From: Astrothelium macrocarpum | Lineage: Eukaryota > Ascomycota > Dothideomycetes > Trypetheliales > Trypetheliaceae | Assembly: GCA_021030915.1 (NCBI GenBank) | Contig: JAGEMR010000196.1 | Coordinates: forward strand, 1 to 40,714 | DNA length: 40,714 nucleotides | Reading direction: 5' to 3' | Part shown: positions 1 through 10,824 of the stretch, one piece after another | How positions within the stretch are numbered: position 1 is the first letter of the stretch | Layout: every line of letters starts with the position of its first letter | The notes under the pieces: model-generated | What the model saw: the letters and a program-made list of their open reading frames with translations, nothing else | Databases searched by the model: none | What the model was told of the DNA's origin: nothing | Translations under genes and position numbers: made by a program

Positions 1-612
1 GGAGATATTTCAATTTTATTATGAATTATAAGGTGTGCACGAGGTGGGACCGTGCACGAGATGGTGGAGACTCCTAGCGCTTGGCCTAATCAGCCGCGTG
101 GGAACAATGGGGGCCAATCGTACCGACTACATCCTTCCAAATGCTTTCACCAAAATCGCCAAGGATATTTCCATATTCATTTGTGCGCGTGGATGGGGAT
201 TTACACATTATATCAACAATCATCTACACCTAACTTCCAAGGCCCATCTCTTAGCTGTTGTTTATGCTATTGACCTACGGGAGTGGTGGTCGACCACCGG
301 AAACTTCGATCATATACGGGATGTAATGAACACTAACTAATGAGCAATATTGTAGAAAGCGGCAAAGCAGTTACGTTGTTACATTATAAAACAAAAGATT
401 GATTGATCAGTGTTGCTGTGGGACTCTGTCTAGGAATTTTTTTTGCGTCGAGAAGGTTTCGTCTTAGGACTATCCGTTTGTGGATTAGCATAGTTAAAAA
501 AAAACGGAGACAAGTTGTGATATACATCCAACAAAGCCTTTGGTACATTAGCTATCTGGTACAATGACAAGACAACGACTGAAAGATAGCCCTATGCTGA
601 GATTTTTCTGAC
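1..612. other. Left-edge region without a recognisable gene
   Basis: No open frame here resembles a known family; the longest (about 100 codons near 35-340) has no supporting similarity. A 9-bp direct repeat GTGCACGAG occurs at about 35-43 and 52-60. The stretch just before 613 should hold the promoter of the flavoprotein gene, but I see no clear TATA box. Confidence 0.5.
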
Positions 613-2118
613 ATGCCACCACACGAGGAGTTGGTAGCAGGCATTTCGGCTAGAGTAAGAGCCTTTTTCGCTCAAGGGCAATCATTTCGCATCTTCCATG
701 GCTCTACCAATAGCACTCGCCCTATCCAAGCTGGTCGAGTTGTCGATATCAGCAATCTTTCTAGCATTCTAAAGGTTGATACTTCATCTCAAACTGCAGT
801 TGTTGAGCCAAATGTTCCAATGGATAAACTTGTTCAGGCTACACTCTCCCAAGGCATGATCCCGCCGGTCGTTATGGAATTTCCGGGCATTACAGTTGGC
901 GGCGGCTATGCTGGCTCAGCCGGTGAAAGCAGCTCCTTCAAGTACGGCTACTTTGATCAGACTATCAAATCAGTTGAAATGGTGCTTGCAAATGGAAGAG
1001 TAGTCACAGCTTCCGAGTCAGAAAATGCCGATTTATTCAAGGGTGCTGCAGGAGCACTTGGGAGTCTAGGTATCACAACCAAACTCGTCTTAAAACTTCG
1101 TCCAGCAAAAAGACTCGTCAAACTCATGTACCACCCATATACGAATATCCATGATACCATCGCAGCACTTCGCGAGGCAACCAAGGACCCCAGAAATGAC
1201 TATGTAGATGGGATTCTTTTTTCCAAGACCCATGGCGTTTTAATGACTGGCGAGCTCACCGATGAGATGCCCGCATCAGAGAAGCCACAAAAGTTTAGTG
1301 GAGCCTGGGATCCTTGGTTCTATCTTCATGCCAAGGATAAGCCTATGGAGAAGCCCTCTACAGAGTACATACCACTTGCTGAATATCTCTTTCGCTATGA
1401 CCGGGGAGGCTTCTGGGTTGCCGTACATGCGTTCAACTACTTTATGATGCCTTTCAATCGGTTCACGAGGTGGTTCCTGAATGATTTTATGTATACTCGG
1501 ATGATGTATCGAGCTCTACACGGAGGCGACATGTCCTTTAGATACATGGTCCAGGATCTTTCGCTTCCTTACGACACAGTCGAGGAGTTTATTGACTATA
1601 CGACTCAAAGGTTAGGGATCTGGCCACTGTGGCTTTGCCCTTTGCGGGGCATGAACCCACCAACTTTCCATCCCTGGACTACTGATCCTAGACAAGGCGA
1701 CTCGGCTCAACCGATGTTAAACATTGGTCTCTGGGGAGCAGCTTCGTCAAATCGAGAAGAGTTTGTGCGTCAAAATCGAGATGTGGAAACACGGCTCACA
1801 GAGCTAGGCGGCCGTAAGGTTCTATATTCCCATGTATACTTTCCAGAACAAGAATTCTGGCAACTATACGATCAGAAATGGTACAAGGGGCTGAGAAATA
1901 AATACGAGGCCACCACGCTACCAACAGTATACGACAAGGTCAAGACTAATGCAGTCCGCGAGACGCTCAATAAGACACACAATCTATCATGGATGCAACT
2001 GATAGCGTCTTCATGGCCCTTTGCAGGACTTATCGGTATTTGGTACGCTATTAAAAGCAGAGATTACAAGATCCATAGACAACCTTGCTGGACCTACTGG
2101 GATGTGGATGGGAAATGA
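613..2118 (+). CDS. FAD-dependent DHCR24 (delta24-sterol reductase)-like oxidoreductase
   Basis: Single exon of 501 codons opening with ATG at 613. The N-terminal third is a PCMH-type FAD-binding domain (about residues 20-170): an RIFHGSTNSTRP stretch at 26-37, EPNVPMDKLV at 65-74 and the glycine-rich PGITVGGGYAGSAGESSS at 91-108, all typical of the DIMINUTO/DHCR24 group of flavoproteins that reduce the side-chain double bond of sterols. The C-terminal half carries the family's aromatic-rich substrate domain, and residues of about 460-480 form a hydrophobic stretch that may touch a membrane. Length is slightly below the usual 510-530. No frameshift or internal stop is seen. Because fungi normally finish ergosterol with Erg4 rather than DHCR24, a role in a specialised terpenoid or sterol pathway is as likely as a housekeeping one; that is inference. 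Its next neighbours downstream are two dead genes. Confidence 0.88.
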   Translation: MPPHEELVAGISARVRAFFAQGQSFRIFHGSTNSTRPIQAGRVVDISNLSSILKVDTSSQTAVVEPNVPMDKLVQATLSQGMIPPVVMEFPGITVGGGYAGSAGESSSFKYGYFDQTIKSVEMVLANGRVVTASESENADLFKGAAGALGSLGITTKLVLKLRPAKRLVKLMYHPYTNIHDTIAALREATKDPRNDYVDGILFSKTHGVLMTGELTDEMPASEKPQKFSGAWDPWFYLHAKDKPMEKPSTEYIPLAEYLFRYDRGGFWVAVHAFNYFMMPFNRFTRWFLNDFMYTRMMYRALHGGDMSFRYMVQDLSLPYDTVEEFIDYTTQRLGIWPLWLCPLRGMNPPTFHPWTTDPRQGDSAQPMLNIGLWGAASSNREEFVRQNRDVETRLTELGGRKVLYSHVYFPEQEFWQLYDQKWYKGLRNKYEATTLPTVYDKVKTNAVRETLNKTHNLSWMQLIASSWPFAGLIGIWYAIKSRDYKIHRQPCWTYWDVDGK

Positions 2119-2881
2119 ATATCTGAGGAGGATTTTGTCACCTGTTAAATCGATCAGGAAGCGATAAGCTTGCGTGAGCTCACCAAGAAAGGCTAGAAGC
2201 AACGGTAACCTACTATAAGTCAAGAAACGCATTTTAGTCCAGGGGACGGGTCTTAGAAAGAAGACAAATCAAGTCGCGCGTTTTCTTGATCCAGATACAG
2301 ATCGGCTCTGCTTCGGTCTCGATGCAGGATGGCACATCAAATACAATTTACATATCTGTAAATAACCTTTGACATGCTACAAGGAATATATCTAGTTTAT
2401 GCTCAGCTGCATCCCCTCTGAATTCCCAAATTGGACTGTCATAGGAATCATGAGAATTCTGAGCGGGTCTACTGAAAAGATTACACAGCTTTGACGACAT
2501 GTTAAACAACAGTTCCTAATTCTGATCAAATTTGCCTTTCTTGGCAGTTTTCGCCTCGCAACCTCGGCCTTTGGTATTTCCCGCCTGCCGTAGAGTACGG
2601 TAATTTACGAACAAATTAGTGCCTCACCGCAACATTTTCATTGACTTCACCAGTTGGAAAATAGCACTGACAATCGATGGTATCGTATGTCTTGGCACCT
2701 CAGCAATGCTTTGCGCAAGAGATCAGCGATAATGATGACATGCTGCACACTGGGGGTGCTCCACGCTCAGCTAAGATGACACTCATCATTCTTTGAAGAC
2801 TGCATCTATTTGGAACGATTGATTTGAGATGAAATCAATCTGGTAATATTCACAAGTGATACATTCACTAAAGATAGAGCT
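2119..2881. other. Intergenic region upstream of the thioesterase pseudogene
   Basis: No gene recognised in 763 bp. It serves as 3' flank of the flavoprotein gene and presumably as promoter of the thioesterase gene. The sequence is AT-leaning, with no convincing repeat or RNA gene. Confidence 0.5.
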
Positions 2882-3487
2882 ATGTCTTCTATCCTTGGGC
2901 ATCTTATCCAAGAGGATATCTCGCCTTCTACGCGAGAACACTTCTCCTCGTACAAGTGGTGCATCGAACTATTTAATAACAGCTCCCTGATACCAGTACA
3001 AACAATTCACCAGCACAGCTCCCCCACAGTACCCTCAGACTTCATGTCTTCTACTCTTCGGGACCACAATGCCATTCTTGCGGTTCAATCGTTCTACAAC
3101 CCACCACGTTCTCCCCCCTCATCGTCTACTACTTCTACCTCCACTCCTACAATGCCTCTGTCTGGTGAGCTCCACACGCTGTACTCTCTTGGCAGTGGCG
3201 TTAGCGGCCACGCAGGCATTGCGCACGGCGGTCTGATAGCGACGCTCTTGGACCAGCAAACCAGCTCTCTGCTAATCGCGGACCCAGCTGTACCGCAGCC
3301 ACATACCGTCTATTGCCATGTGCGTTACATGGAACCAATCGTACTACCGAGCGCCGTCCGTGTGCGTGCGTGGAGGTCGCGAGGCGAAGGTTGAAAACAC
3401 TGGGTAATGGCGAACATCAGTGATGGAGAGGGAGTGGTGCTGGCGACCGCGGAGAGTATGTTCGTGAACCGAGAGGAGAAGCTCTGA
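2882..3487 (+). pseudogene. Hotdog-fold (PaaI/4HBT-like) thioesterase with one in-frame TGA
   Basis: The frame opens with ATG at 2882 and runs 170 codons to TGA at 3392-3394. It then continues in the same frame (from KHW) to a natural stop at 3485-3487, for about 200 residues in all, the usual size of fungal thioesterase-superfamily proteins. The hotdog signature is AGIAHGGLIATLLDQQ (about residues 111-126). The residue after LLD is Gln where relatives usually have Glu. The part after the stop, DGEGVVLATAESMFV, is the conserved last strand of the fold, so the two halves clearly belong together. The stop sits where the family has a basic residue (EG-R-K-W), so one CGA-to-TGA change explains it. 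A 45-nt intron at 3376-3420 with a weak GTCGCG donor could skip the stop but would remove a core strand. Such enzymes hydrolyse acyl-CoA or polyketide thioesters. A sequencing error or strain-specific loss are the alternatives. Confidence 0.75.
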
Positions 3488-3683
3488 ATGGATACTGATT
3501 GTGGACGACTCGATTTGCATCCATACTCGATGGAGTGAATGACGTCAATCATCGATGATGGAGCGTATAAAGGATCCAAGAAATCCACTCAGCCTTTCCG
3601 CCGTTTCGTGCAATATTGGATTGGCCATAACGTCAAATGTTGGATTAAACTTTGGTGACGTTTCTGAAAAATGCAAAGAAGCT

Positions 3684-4646
3684 TCACGAACAGGCCACGA
3701 TACGGAGCAGCACAGTGGGGTTGTTGAAGAATGGTAGCACAAGGAGCGAGATGATCCACAGATCCCATAGCCTCCGCGTCTTTTAGTCAGCCGCTGGATC
3801 TCTGCGGAGGAGCAATGCACCTGCAGTGAGATTTCCGATGGAAATTGGAGCAAGGTAGCCCCAGAAGCCCAGCGACCAAAAGGCTGGTGCTACCAAGGAT
3901 CAGAACACAATGATTGAACCAGTGATTAAGCGCGTGGGACCATCATCCCATACGATTGGTGCTGTCTTTCTTCCCTTTTCTTGGTCACCGTCTTGTCACG
4001 GAAATCAGAAATTTGCACGGTGATGAAGACGATGATTCCGACAAGAGCTTTCCATCTACATTCAGAGGCGTTAAGGGAGTGGCTGGCAGCGCTACAGCTA
4101 AAATTTGGTAGCTCTTATGCTCCATACAGTAAGTCTGAAAGCACTCATGGCATTGTGGAGGATCCAGTTCTCGTCTAATCTTTTAAGTCATTGTACATCC
4201 GTGTGAGAAGCGTGCTCATGAGAGCTTGGTTGCCGTTACCGAGGCGTGCGGTGATCAGGTAAGCCACTGGAACGAGGTAGAACAGAAGTTCTTGAGCTTG
4301 AGAGACGGTGAGACGTTCCGAGGGCCATGCTCGCCATGGCTTGTTCAAAGAGTCTTCGGGTATGGATGTTTCGAGACGTTGATTAGCGATTGTGAAGACG
4401 AGGACGTTAAGCCAAATCCAGTAGACCATTGTTGGGGCTCGAGCAGTAACGAAGAGAAAACCAGGTGATGAGTTTATTGTCATTGCTGACCCGGAAAGCG
4501 CACCAAACATCGCGAAAGCAGTCCATGGGATGATAGTGGCCTTGCGCTCGCTTCTTGTGAAGAGCCATAATCAGGACGGCGCCCGTGAGGAGAGATGAAC
4601 TACCAGACCCCGGCCCGTAAGGCAACTGGATGAGGTCGGACTCCAT
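3684..4646 (-). pseudogene. Remnant of a UbiA-superfamily membrane prenyltransferase/cyclase
   Basis: Read on the minus strand, pieces in three frames line up along one fungal UbiA protein. A start-like ATG lies at 4644-4646. The piece LWLFTRSERKATIIPWTAFA follows, then the first Asp-rich motif NQRLETSIPEDSLNKPWR (near 4320-4370), a YNDLKD segment and the second motif DFRDQDGD (near 3990-4010, split by a frameshift inside DFRD). After that come GRKTAPIVWDDGPTRLITG and a hydrophobic C-terminus ending at 3684. Lesions seen: frame changes near 4570, 4177 and 3995, an in-frame TAG at 4175-4177, TGA at 3900-3902 (a Trp codon is expected) and TAA at 3783-3785 (CAA or AAA expected). No arrangement of introns I tried restores all of it. 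It is a paralogue of the intact gene at 32383-33285, with which it shares the order of motifs and loops. Confidence 0.8.
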
Positions 4647-7486
4647 CAGTGCGATTAAGAGCTTTCACTAAGGGAACTTGAAAAGATAGAGCTAAGTTTT
4701 TTTTGGATTGCTTCCGCATTGTATCCAGGGGCTTGAAGTTGCGAAATCAATCCCTGGGTTGATGGGTACTGGTACACATTGCTGTCTATTTACCTCACTC
4801 TCGAAATATATATTATGACAGAAGTCTGGATCTAGCTAACCGAAGCAGAAGGCGTCGCTTTATTGACATTCGCTATTTAATCTCCAGCCTTCTGGGCTGA
4901 TCGTGGATGATGAGGGAGCTGGATTTTTTTCCAAAGGCAACCTCGTCGACCAACCAAGCAAAACACTCCGACCACTAATTAGGCCATAAAACGACTCAGC
5001 ACCCGGGTAACTCTGGCTGCCCTGCATCAGCTCTTGACGCTACTTAAAACTAACAGTGAATCTGGCTGAACGGACAAAACTAGCCACCTGAAAGTTTAAC
5101 CACACTTGCCTCTCGCCCTACCCCCATTTACTACAGTCCCCGCAACGCCCGATCAAAATATCACAGAGGAGATGAGGTCCGGAGAACCTCGATGCTCGTT
5201 CGACTAGGATATGAATTGTTACTGAAATTGAGGTTTTGTTGTCGAAGATAATAAGTGGGAGTTGTACAAAGCACCGAAGAAGCTCATCGTCCGCAACTCT
5301 GAACGTGATATCTTTCCAATTTTCAGGAGCCTTGTAGTCCACAGCCCATGTCGATTCCCCCATTTCAAGACTTCTATTGTTCTTATCTTGCGTCGTGGTT
5401 TCGTAGTAGAGCTCTATTTCTGTTGCAACACTGCTTAATCGTTCGATGTGTTCAAACGTCCTCGGGACTGACGTGCTAACGAGCCAGGACTGGCTTATCG
5501 AACACACACTGTCGAGCCGCTTTCGGTGTTCGGTGCAGAGTTCTCGCGCCCTTTGAGCTGCGGACTACGGTTGTTTCGTATACGCGTCCAGTCAATGTTG
5601 GTGTGATCCATCACGAGATGGCTGCAACGGGACGAATTCAGAACCGTCGATCCAGTCTCATTCCTGCTGGCGTCTTAATCGATTCGCAGAGCTCAACCAT
5701 GCACGTGAATATGACCTCAAGATCGAGGACCCGAACAATCGGATATCACTGAATAGTACGAATAGCGCAGGTCAATCAGGTGGTCCAGGTGGTGCAAGTA
5801 GTATACTCGCCTGGCGTGTCTCGGACTCGCGACCAAGGGAATTCTTCACAGTCTACCGTTGCCCTTAAGGATTGGCCTGGTCTCGTAATCCAGATCCCGT
5901 CCAGGAAGTCTCGCTTCTCGAATAGAGCCTCCAAGCTCATCGTTTATGGGAATGAAGCTGAGGATTCGATCCTGCGAGGCACTGCTAGGTCTGCTACGGC
6001 CAGCGTCTCAATCTAAGCGCGCAGAGCCCCCGATCTTATCTCTTGAACGGCTTGCTTGGGATCATGGATTTGCAACCGTCTCTGTCTCTGTCTCGTTCAT
6101 GCAAGGAGTGTTGCATTCGACTCTTTATCTTTAATTTCACATGAAGGTCCCGATCCAGAGTCGCCATCTCGGTTTGTTCTAGTCATTGTGTTTGAACCAG
6201 TCGTTTGCCGTTTCTAAAGTTTGCAAAAATTGAATATGGTGAAGCGTTTAAGAAAGAATATCTAATTGACGTGCGCCTGTACATTCACATTTCATTTGTC
6301 TGCCTTTATCCTAACCCTTTCCCAAACCGAATTGCAAATCGATACACCCCATTATCATATGGAGGGATTTCGATACTTGCATTGGTTTGCTCTGTACTCC
6401 CATTTAGCTCAAGTATCCATGTGTAGTAGTCGCAGACGAGTCCAAGAAATACATTTAAAAATACGACAAACTGGCAAGGCGTTCATTGAGGTTTTAAGGG
6501 GCCTGTCAAAGTTAGCAGTCACAATAGCGAATGACATGAGTCTCGCCAGACCTTCGCACAAAATATCGCGCATTCATCGGAGCCAGCTCTGTCTTCATAC
6601 GTATAACTCGAGGGAGTTAGATGAAGAATTACACCAATTATGACGCCTTGGGTATATGTAAGCAGCGGCCCTAAGCTAAACCTAACTAGGTAGGTAAGCA
6701 AAAAATCGCAACAGCACTTCTGTTCCAACCTCTGCAAAATAGCTTGGTGGCTTACTTCGTCCAACACTCTATATCATACTTCTTGCGTATGAATGAGCTT
6801 TGCCTTACGTCGAAAACGCTAGTGATGTGCTTATTTCGGATGGACGCATTGACTACCATGTCATATGATAACCGATAGGCTGCTCCGCGTCATGCAATTT
6901 TCGCAGCCTCACAGTATCCCGCCTGGTGCCTCGTCTAGCATAAAGTCAAAGGTAAAATTCAATTCGCAAGGCATGAAAATAAATTGATGTACTATGTTTG
7001 CCCTAAAAGTCGAGCACAAAAGACTTTTTCAGTTTTCCAATAACCAAACGCCTATTATACAGCGGTGAAGTTTGTGCGAACTGGCTCGCTATGATCTGAT
7101 AGGAGCCCTGCCACCGCACGCGAGTCGCGCTGCCAGTGAAGCGTTACACAATGCCCAATCTACACCACCAGATAACCGCTCAAAAGGCGGTGCTAGGCTG
7201 GATTTCGTTTTTCATTAAGCTCCCCTTTTACTTCATCATCTATCATGTCTTGTCCCCTCTCCTTTTTTTTATGTGTACACCACCAAGAATGAGACTTTAT
7301 CGCTACTTCAATCTTCTGTTGTCTACGCGTCAGATCAGGAAAACCTGGACCTGATACCATATTTGGCTGGCTATCAATAGCGACTAGAAAACATTTGCGA
7401 GACCTCGGCTCCATTTCTTGAGCTTGGAACATAAGCCCTGCCCACTCGCAATCCCGAACAATTTACAAAAGCCACCCAGCCTTGCG
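4647..7486. other. 2.8-kb gene-poor stretch
   Basis: No recognisable gene. Two long open but ATG-less frames are noted: a minus-strand one at 5118-5564 (listed separately) and a plus-strand one of roughly 95 codons at about 5593-5870. Neither matches a family I know. A short TAGGTAGGTA run lies near 6690. The last few hundred bases should hold the NLR promoter. The stretch may be eroded coding DNA, in keeping with the dead genes on both sides. Confidence 0.45.
5118..5564 (-). other. Unidentified open frame, possibly a gene fragment
   Basis: The minus-strand frame stays open for about 149 codons from 5564 down to a stop at 5118. Its first part, around 5500-5560, reads SAAQRARELCTEHRKRLDSV, a charged helix-like pattern. 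A later part reads ENWKDITFRVADDELLRCF. There is no ATG near the open end: the first plausible starts are GTG or internal ATGs. It is therefore either an internal exon or a fragment. I do not recognise the family. Confidence 0.25.
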
Positions 7487-10400
7487 ATGAACAAAAAGAG
7501 ATTAGACTATGATGCTTATACGATGGCCTGGCTGTGTCCATTGATGTTGGAGATGGTTGCGGCACGTTGCATGCTGGATGAAGAGCACGAGCGGCTGCCC
7601 AAAAAGCAAGGCGATGGGAATCAATACTGCCTGGGACGCATTAAAGACCACAATATTGTCATCGCATCCCTTCCGGCAGGTTATCAAGGGACTAATGCAG
7701 CAGCGACTGTTGCTACCCACCTCAGTCGAACGTTTCCATCCATAAGCCTTCGGTTGCTCGTTGGTATAGGAGGAGGCGTCCCTAACAAGAAAGATGACAT
7801 TCGTTTGGGGGATGTAGTGGTCGCGGTCCCAAAGGATACTCACGGTGGCGTCCTTGAATACGATCTGGGCAGACAAACCCCGACAGGCTTCCAAAGGAAG
7901 GGAATTCTATGTCCACCTCCTAAAGATTGGTTATCTGCAGTGGTAATGATGCAGGCCGACCATAAAATGGGGCCGAGCAAAGTATCTGCAATTCTCGAAA
8001 GAGCATTTGAGAAATATCCTTCTCCTGACGAATATAAGCGACCGCATTCGGACCTCGACATTCTGTTTAAGGCTGACTATAATCATGTCAAAGAGTCGGA
8101 GCCCTGTGACAAATGCGAAAAGGACAAAGCTGTGGATCGTCCTGCACGTGACCCTTTTGACAAGCCGCGTGTGCATTATGGGCTCATCGCGTCTGGCAAC
8201 TGGGTGATGAAGGACGCTGCAGAGAGGGACAGGATTGGCAAAGAATCAGGAGGCGCTATTTGCTATGAAATGGAGGCTGCTGGTCTTATGAATGATTTCC
8301 AATGCATCGTTATACGAGGCATTTCTGACTATTCTGACTCTCATAAGAATGATCATTGGCAACCCTACGCGGCAGCGGTAGCCGCCGCGCTTGCTAAAGA
8401 GCTCTTGACCTATATGGATTATGCTAGTACCGGACTCATACAAGCGGAGGCAAAGCCGAGGTCAATTTGTACGTAGATCTCCTGGCAATTGACGCGATCG
8501 GTAGAACGAATTGTGCTGAATTGGTTGGTAGTCATGGTCCCATATACCAAAAACCCCGATTTCGTGGGTCGTTCTCGCATACTCGACAAGCTAAAAGAGA
8601 TATTGACTCGACCCTTTCTTGATCAAAGTACAAAAGTCCAGGATCGAGCTGCTCTCTTTGGGTTGGGCGGAGTTGGGTATGTCGTTGACTGTCGTCCCAA
8701 CCTTCGGCGAGTGTCAGGTGCTCACAGTCTATCAGGAAAACGCAAATAGCGATAGCGTACGCTTATTGGGTGTGGGATACTTTCCCCGCGACTTCAATAT
8801 ATTGGGTGCACTCTAGCAACCCTGAACGTTTCTAGCAAGCCTTCGCCCAAATTGCACATGAATGTCAGATTCCAGGACATACGCATTCAGGCACAAACAT
8901 ACTCCAGCTGGCGAAAAATTACCTTCAACGCCCGGAGCACGGCTCGTGGCTAATGATACTCGACAATGCTGACGATAGCGATATGTTCCTCAACTCTAAC
9001 CCAACAACGCCAGCTGCACAAAATGATGCCGAGAGTCTCTCATTTAATATTCGTGTGGGATGTTACCTTCCAGTGTGCTCCCAAGGGTCGATACTTGTGA
9101 CTACAAAGAATAAAAAAGCAGGTTATGACCTCTCGTATGGGAAGGGCCTAATTGAAGTCGAGAAAATGAGCCTTGAAGAATCTCATCAACTAATTCAAGA
9201 AAAATTGCCGGCACTCACTCTACATACCTCGCTCACATCACGTCTTGCTGAAAAACTAGAACACCTGCCGCTGGCGCTTGTCCAAGCTGTAGCCTTCATC
9301 CAGAAAAACTCCATAACCATTGATGAGTACCTCCGGATTTTGGAACAGAGCGATAAGAATACTGTCGAACTTCTGAGTCAGCCATTCATGACAGCGGGAA
9401 GGGACTCGAGCACGCCAAACACAGTGACAGCAACATGGATGGTCTCTTTTAACCAAATCATGAAGCAGGATACCTACGCCAGCCAGATCTTGTCTCTCAT
9501 GTGCCTCTTCGATCGTCAAGGAGTCCCTGAAGCATTCTTAAAGCAACGGAACCCACGGGGCATGGGCCACCCGAACTCCGCTTCAGAAGGAAGGGCATTG
9601 GACGGAATAGCATTCAAAAGGGCCATAGGAACCCTCACAGCTTTTTCATTTGTGTCTGCAGGAAGGACGCAGGATGTATATGACATGCATCGCTTGGTGC
9701 AATTAGTGATACAGAAATGGTTAATCCACACAGGTCAATATGAAAATTGGGCAAGCCTAGCTCTATCAACATTATATCATCTTTGGCAGGACGCGTTCGT
9801 ACACGATTTCGAAACCCATCTAAATATCCGCAGGAGTTACTTTCCGCATGCGAACGCTGTATTGAACCTCAAGCAGGTTGACTCAATAGACGACATGATG
9901 AACAGAGCTCGCATCCTACGTGACATGGCGGAATTTACAACAGAATGTGGGCAACCCGACATTGCGGAAGGTCTTGCAATGGAATCAATTGAACTATATA
10001 GTACCTTGTACAATGATCAGCATCCCTACACAATGGAAGCCCGGATTCTGCTGGGTTACATCTATTTGAATCAAGGTCGAAATGATGACTGTCTGAAACT
10101 GTTGGAACCCACAATAGAAGCGATCACGGGAATGTTAGGCTCGGGGCACCGGATAACCCGCCGTACCGTGTTGTGTGTAGCAAAAGCCTATCGTGGTCAA
10201 GGAAAGTGCGATATGGCCGAAGATTTGTTACTCCGAGAATTTGAGACACAGAAGACCACATTTGGAGAGGAGAATAGATTGACCCTGGGAACTCTGTCAG
10301 AGTTAGCAACTGTGTATCAATTTGAAGACCGATTGGAAAAGGCCGAAGAGTTTCAGGTGCATGTATCCAACCTCCAAAAAAAAGGTTTGGATGAGCAGAA

Positions 10401-10824
10401 TCTGGAGACTCTTATGACCTTAAGGGATTTGGGTCAGACGTATCTCCACCAGGGTAGGTTCGCAAAGGCCGAAGCGCTTCTTCGGAAAGTGGCAGACACG
10501 CAAAAAAGGGTGCTCGGAGAAAAGCACCCTCACAGACTTATAACTCTAGCTTACCAAGCAATGGCACAACAGTCGGCAGAAGAAGCTGAAGAGCTGATGA
10601 CGCACGTGGTAGAGACGCAAAGAGAAATTTTAGGTCCAGAGCATGCAAACACCATATTAAGCAACGCTTATCTGGCACTGATCTGGAAGCGTCAAGGCCG
10701 CATTGAGGAGGCTAAAACCGGTATAGCCAGTGCTGTGAAGTTAGCGGACCGTGTTTTTGGCCCCGATCATCCCGGGACACAGTGGATGTTGCAGAGATTG
10801 AAGAACTGCTCCGAGAAGCGTTGA
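7487..10824 (+). pseudogene. NLR-type STAND protein: PNP_UDP + NB-ARC + TPR, one in-frame TAG
   Basis: Exons 7487-8468, 8532-8676 and 8736-10824 (introns of 63 and 59 nt, GTACGT and GTATGT donors) give 1071 codons. Residues of about 8-340 form a nucleoside-phosphorylase-like domain: DYDAYTMAWLCPLMLEM at the start, LLVGIGGGVPN in the middle, CYEMEAAGLM and RGISDYSDSHK at the end. After the linker VPYTKNPDFVGR comes the NB-ARC ATPase: P-loop GLGGVGKT (spanning intron 2), Walker B WLMILDNADD, sensor GSILVTTKN and LPLALVQAVAF. The C-terminal 400 residues are kinesin-light-chain-like TPRs. These proteins are thought to sense non-self or pathogen signals. Codon 409 (8833-8835) is TAG inside the NB-ARC, within a YWVHSSNPERF-x-QAF block where relatives have Glu or Gln. 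As written, the product stops just after the P-loop. A 66-nt in-phase intron ending at this TAG is conceivable but would delete conserved sequence. The next gene downstream is intact. Confidence 0.85.

Noticed and set aside
7418..7486. Upstream extension of the NLR frame from a TTG codon
   Set aside because: Similarity begins after the ATG at 7487; TTG starts are not expected in a fungal nuclear gene.
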